This document shows, piece after piece, positions 61,231 to 64,000 of a stretch of DNA of 64,000 nt. Below the pieces are notes generated by a model that saw only the letters and a program-made list of their open reading frames with translations, was not told where the DNA came from and ran no database searches. The stretch comes from Pleurocapsa sp. PCC 7319 (GTDB lineage: Bacteria > Cyanobacteriota > Cyanobacteriia > Cyanobacteriales > Xenococcaceae), in the NCBI RefSeq assembly GCF_000332195.1, contig NZ_KB235922.1, forward strand, positions 4,437,322 to 4,501,321. The letters are read 5' to 3'. How positions within the stretch are numbered: position 1 is the first letter of the stretch; each line of letters starts with the position of its first letter. The translations under genes were made by a program, and so were the position numbers.

Positions 61231-64000
61231 ATGAAACGTCTTTATCAACCATTATCGGTCTCAATTGTAGTTATTATAGGCTTATGGGGTATTTTTGAGA
61301 TTTTTTCACGTTGGTTTGCGGAAATACTCTGGTTTAAAGAAGTTGACTATCTCTCAGCATTCTTAATTCGACGGGGAAGTGAGTGTACTTTATGGTTATT
61401 AATCTGTATTATTACGAGCTTATTTCTGGGGTGGAATTTGTGGTTAGCAAGTCGCTGGCAATGGCATTGGCGATCTAAAGAGGAATGGTATGATGCCGGA
61501 GTTTTCTATACTTCCTTGCCAAAACAATTTGTTACTCAAAATTCTCATAAAATTACTTTGGGAAAACAATTATCCATTAGACCCGATTCTGAGCAAAAAA
61601 CTTCTTCTCCCCGCTTAAAATTACCTTTATTACTTTTGGCTGCGATCGCAGCTGCTGCCGCTCTTACCTATATACTTCTTCATAGTACCCAAATCGCACT
61701 ATCTGTTTGGGAAACAAGCTATCGCTTACCCAAAATTGCTTCTCGTTTAAAACCCCCGCTAGATATCTTTGACCTAGATAATCTGACTAACTTCATTTTG
61801 AGCTATCTCCGTCAGTTGGGAATTGTGGTGGTTATTGTGCCGTTACTTTTATGGAAACCTAAGATTAGTTTAAAAGTAAGCGTCATTTTAGTGGGTATTA
61901 TTTTTGGGTTTATCTGGGCAGGAAATTGGGCAATTGTACTCCGCTTTTTAAATCCTTCTAGCTTTAATTTAGTAGATCCGCAATTTCAAAAAGACATTGG
62001 TTTTTATATCTTCCGTTTGCCTCTTTGGCAGCTATTTGAATTTTGGTTAGTTGAAGTGTATTGCTATGCATTAATATCTTGCACCTTATTTTACTTATTA
62101 TCAGGGAATAGTCTTTCAGAGGGTCGTTTTCCAGGTTTTTCTCGCCCTCAACTTCGCCACCTTTCTATTTTGGGCTCAGGAGTAATGTTGAGTTTAGCTA
62201 ACCAACATTGGTTGAATCGTTTTGAGCTACTTTATAACTCTAGTGGAGTAGTTTATGGTGCAGGTTATACCAGTATTAAAGTTCAGTTAACTATAGAAAT
62301 ATTTTTAACTATAGTAGCGGTACTTAGTGCAATTTGGTTGATATACAAAGGATTTACTGGATATCAAAATCTACAGCTCAAGAAACGTAAAATAAAGCGC
62401 ATTATTTGGTTGATTTTGCCCTTTATGATCTATTTGTTCGTCTTTTCCCTGAGTAATTTTTCTAGTGCCACAATTCAACATCTATTGGTACAACCCAACG
62501 AACTAGTAAAAGAAAAACCATATATCGAGCGTAATATTGCGATGACTCGCAGAGCCTTTAACCTGGATAATATTGAGGCAGAAACTTTTAATCCCCAGGG
62601 GGCATTAACGGCTGAAGATCTAAAGAATAACAATTTAACGATCAAAAATATTCGGTTGTGGGATACTCGCCCAATTCTAGAAACTAACCGTCAACTACAG
62701 CAAATCCGTCCCTATTATCAGTTTGCCGATGCCGATATTGATCGCTACGTCCTTGGTAAGGATGCTAATACAGCTAAAGGCGATAAACAACAGGTGATCA
62801 TTGCAGCTCGGGAATTAGATTATGGACAAGTCCCAGAAATTGCCCAAACCTGGGTAAATAGACATCTTATTTATACTCATGGTTATGGTTTTACTCTCTC
62901 TCCAGTAAATCAAGTCGCCCAAGGGGGATTACCTTTCTACTACGTTAAGGATATTGGTACAGGAAGCCAAGATTCTGGAACGCTTAGAGCATCTGATGAT
63001 TTAATTCGTCAGAGTATTCTCCTTGATAAACCCCGTATTTATTACGGAGAGTTAACCAACACCTATATTATGACTGCTACTAAGTTAAGGGAGTTGGATT
63101 TTCCTAGTGGAGAAGAAAACGTTTATAACACCTACGATGGCAATGGTGGAATTAAAATTGGTAATTACTGGCGACGAATATTGTTTGCCGAATATCTTAA
63201 AGATTGGCAAATGCTATTTGCACAAAATTTTACTGATGATACTAAGTTACTGTTTCGACGTAATATCAAACAGCGTGTTGAAGAAATAGCCCCCTTTCTT
63301 AGTTATGATCGAGATCCTTATTTAATAGCCGCGAAAATTCGTCAGGATGAGAATCACGAAAATCTTTATTGGATTATTGATGCCTATACTACTAGCGATC
63401 GCTATCCTTATTCCGATCCAGGAGAAAATAAATTTAACTATCTTCGTAACTCAGTCAAAGTAGCGGTGGATGCCTATAATGGCAAAGTGGATTTTTACAT
63501 TTCAGACCCAGAAGATCCAATAATTCAAACCTGGGACAAAGTTTTTCCCCATCTATTTAAACCACTCTCAGCTATGCCATCAGAATTACGTCGCCATATT
63601 CGCTACCCTGAGGACTTATTTCGGATCCAGTCAGAAAGATTACTTACTTACCACATGACAGATCCTCAGGTATTTTACAATCGTGAAGATCAGTGGCAAA
63701 TCCCCAAAGAAATTTATGGCACAGAGTCGCAGCAGGTAGCGCCTTACTACCTTATCATGAAGCTCCCCACTGCTACCCAAGAAGAATTTATTTTGTTGCA
63801 TCCTTATACTCCTAGGAGTCGGTCTAACTTAATCGCTTGGTTAGCAGCCCGTTCCGATGGTGCAGAATATGGCAAATTGCTGTTATATAAATTCCCTAAA
63901 CAAAAACTGATTTATGGACCGAATCAAATAGAAGCTTTAATCAATCAAGATCCTGTGATTTCTCAACAGATTTCTCTTTGGAATCGTGAGGGGTCACGGG
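61231..64000 (+). CDS. UPF0182 family membrane protein, 3' end cut by the window
   Basis: The reading frame stays open from the ATG at 61231 to the window edge, 923 codons. It begins MKRLYQPLSVSIVVIIGLWG and has about seven membrane helices in the first 400 residues, with WFKEVDYLSAFLIRRGSE and RFLNPSSFNLVDPQFQKDIG, then FYIFRLPLWQ. A long soluble part follows (YIERNIAMTRRAFNLDNIEA, IRLWDTRPILETNRQLQQIR, YYQFADADIDRY, HLIYTHGYGFTLSPVNQV), all characteristic of UPF0182. Usual length is about 900-1,000 residues, so little is missing. Its function is unknown. It should be membrane-located with a large outer domain. Confidence 0.92.
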   Translation, partial: MKRLYQPLSVSIVVIIGLWGIFEIFSRWFAEILWFKEVDYLSAFLIRRGSECTLWLLICIITSLFLGWNLWLASRWQWHWRSKEEWYDAGVFYTSLPKQFVTQNSHKITLGKQLSIRPDSEQKTSSPRLKLPLLLLAAIAAAAALTYILLHSTQIALSVWETSYRLPKIASRLKPPLDIFDLDNLTNFILSYLRQLGIVVVIVPLLLWKPKISLKVSVILVGIIFGFIWAGNWAIVLRFLNPSSFNLVDPQFQKDIGFYIFRLPLWQLFEFWLVEVYCYALISCTLFYLLSGNSLSEGRFPGFSRPQLRHLSILGSGVMLSLANQHWLNRFELLYNSSGVVYGAGYTSIKVQLTIEIFLTIVAVLSAIWLIYKGFTGYQNLQLKKRKIKRIIWLILPFMIYLFVFSLSNFSSATIQHLLVQPNELVKEKPYIERNIAMTRRAFNLDNIEAETFNPQGALTAEDLKNNNLTIKNIRLWDTRPILETNRQLQQIRPYYQFADADIDRYVLGKDANTAKGDKQQVIIAARELDYGQVPEIAQTWVNRHLIYTHGYGFTLSPVNQVAQGGLPFYYVKDIGTGSQDSGTLRASDDLIRQSILLDKPRIYYGELTNTYIMTATKLRELDFPSGEENVYNTYDGNGGIKIGNYWRRILFAEYLKDWQMLFAQNFTDDTKLLFRRNIKQRVEEIAPFLSYDRDPYLIAAKIRQDENHENLYWIIDAYTTSDRYPYSDPGENKFNYLRNSVKVAVDAYNGKVDFYISDPEDPIIQTWDKVFPHLFKPLSAMPSELRRHIRYPEDLFRIQSERLLTYHMTDPQVFYNREDQWQIPKEIYGTESQQVAPYYLIMKLPTATQEEFILLHPYTPRSRSNLIAWLAARSDGAEYGKLLLYKFPKQKLIYGPNQIEALINQDPVISQQISLWNREGSR

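Noticed and set aside
1-64000. tRNA and rRNA genes
   Set aside because: No T-loop or anticodon-arm pattern that I could support was noticed on either strand. A tRNA scan would be needed to exclude them.

Overview
The window looks like a chromosome segment of a cyanobacterium. Coding DNA is AT-rich and carries many HIP1 octamers (GCGATCGC). It encodes the photosystem II subunit Psb30 and other lineage-typical genes (COP23-family protein, kinase-TPR protein, CbiET, UPF0182). Heptanucleotide tandem repeats, Uma2 nucleases and a high load of insertion sequences suggest a large-genome, possibly colonial or baeocyte-forming, cyanobacterium. The genus cannot be fixed from the sequence.

Layout. 1-9.6 kb: mostly housekeeping genes (3' part of icd, Ser/Thr kinase with TPRs, COP23-like protein, LivF/NatE-type ATPase, psb30, ttcA, Uma2, a HAD phosphatase, cbiET). 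9.6-15.2 kb: a histidine kinase gene and a multidomain response-regulator gene in divergent orientation. Three 11-bp direct repeats lie in front of the regulator, and repeat DNA is inserted in frame in the kinase. 15.3-19 kb: a trypsin-like protease, a truncated paralogue with the same N-terminal leader, a papain C-terminal remnant and a LuxR-type regulator. 19.5-24.7 kb: glutamate dehydrogenase, msrA, and an ArsR/SRPBCC/nucleotidyltransferase/cupin run. 24.8-27.0 kb: an IS605-type element (tnpA and tnpB divergent) inside a SnoaL-like gene; removing it restores one perfect reading frame. 27.1-40.8 kb: oxidoreductases, a glycosyltransferase, sodium-coupled transporters, a CdtB-like nuclease fused to a zincin-like domain, and an acyltransferase flanked by a 134-bp duplication. 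40.8-45 kb: a nest of mobile elements (a MITE, an IS630 element and a Tn5/IS50-like element with a passenger gene) all inserted in one older transposase gene.

45.6-55.3 kb holds the most interesting block. After an antiporter gene, four genes lie on the minus strand, in transcription order: M15-type peptidoglycan peptidase with a PG-binding domain, LCAT-like lipase, caspase-like protease with a C-terminal accessory region, and a CHAT-like/NACHT/multi-transmembrane/zinc-ribbon protein. A 30-codon reading frame resembling the caspase tail abuts the start of the NACHT gene. The set combines an NTPase switch with enzymes that could attack protein, lipid and cell wall, so a regulated cell-death or defence system is a reasonable hypothesis, though it is unproven. 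The window ends with an apparent operon of glycerate kinase, two small proteins, an SLC13-type carrier and a histidine kinase, followed by a UPF0182 membrane protein cut by the window edge.

All calls come from reading the sequence and from family knowledge. No database search was run.
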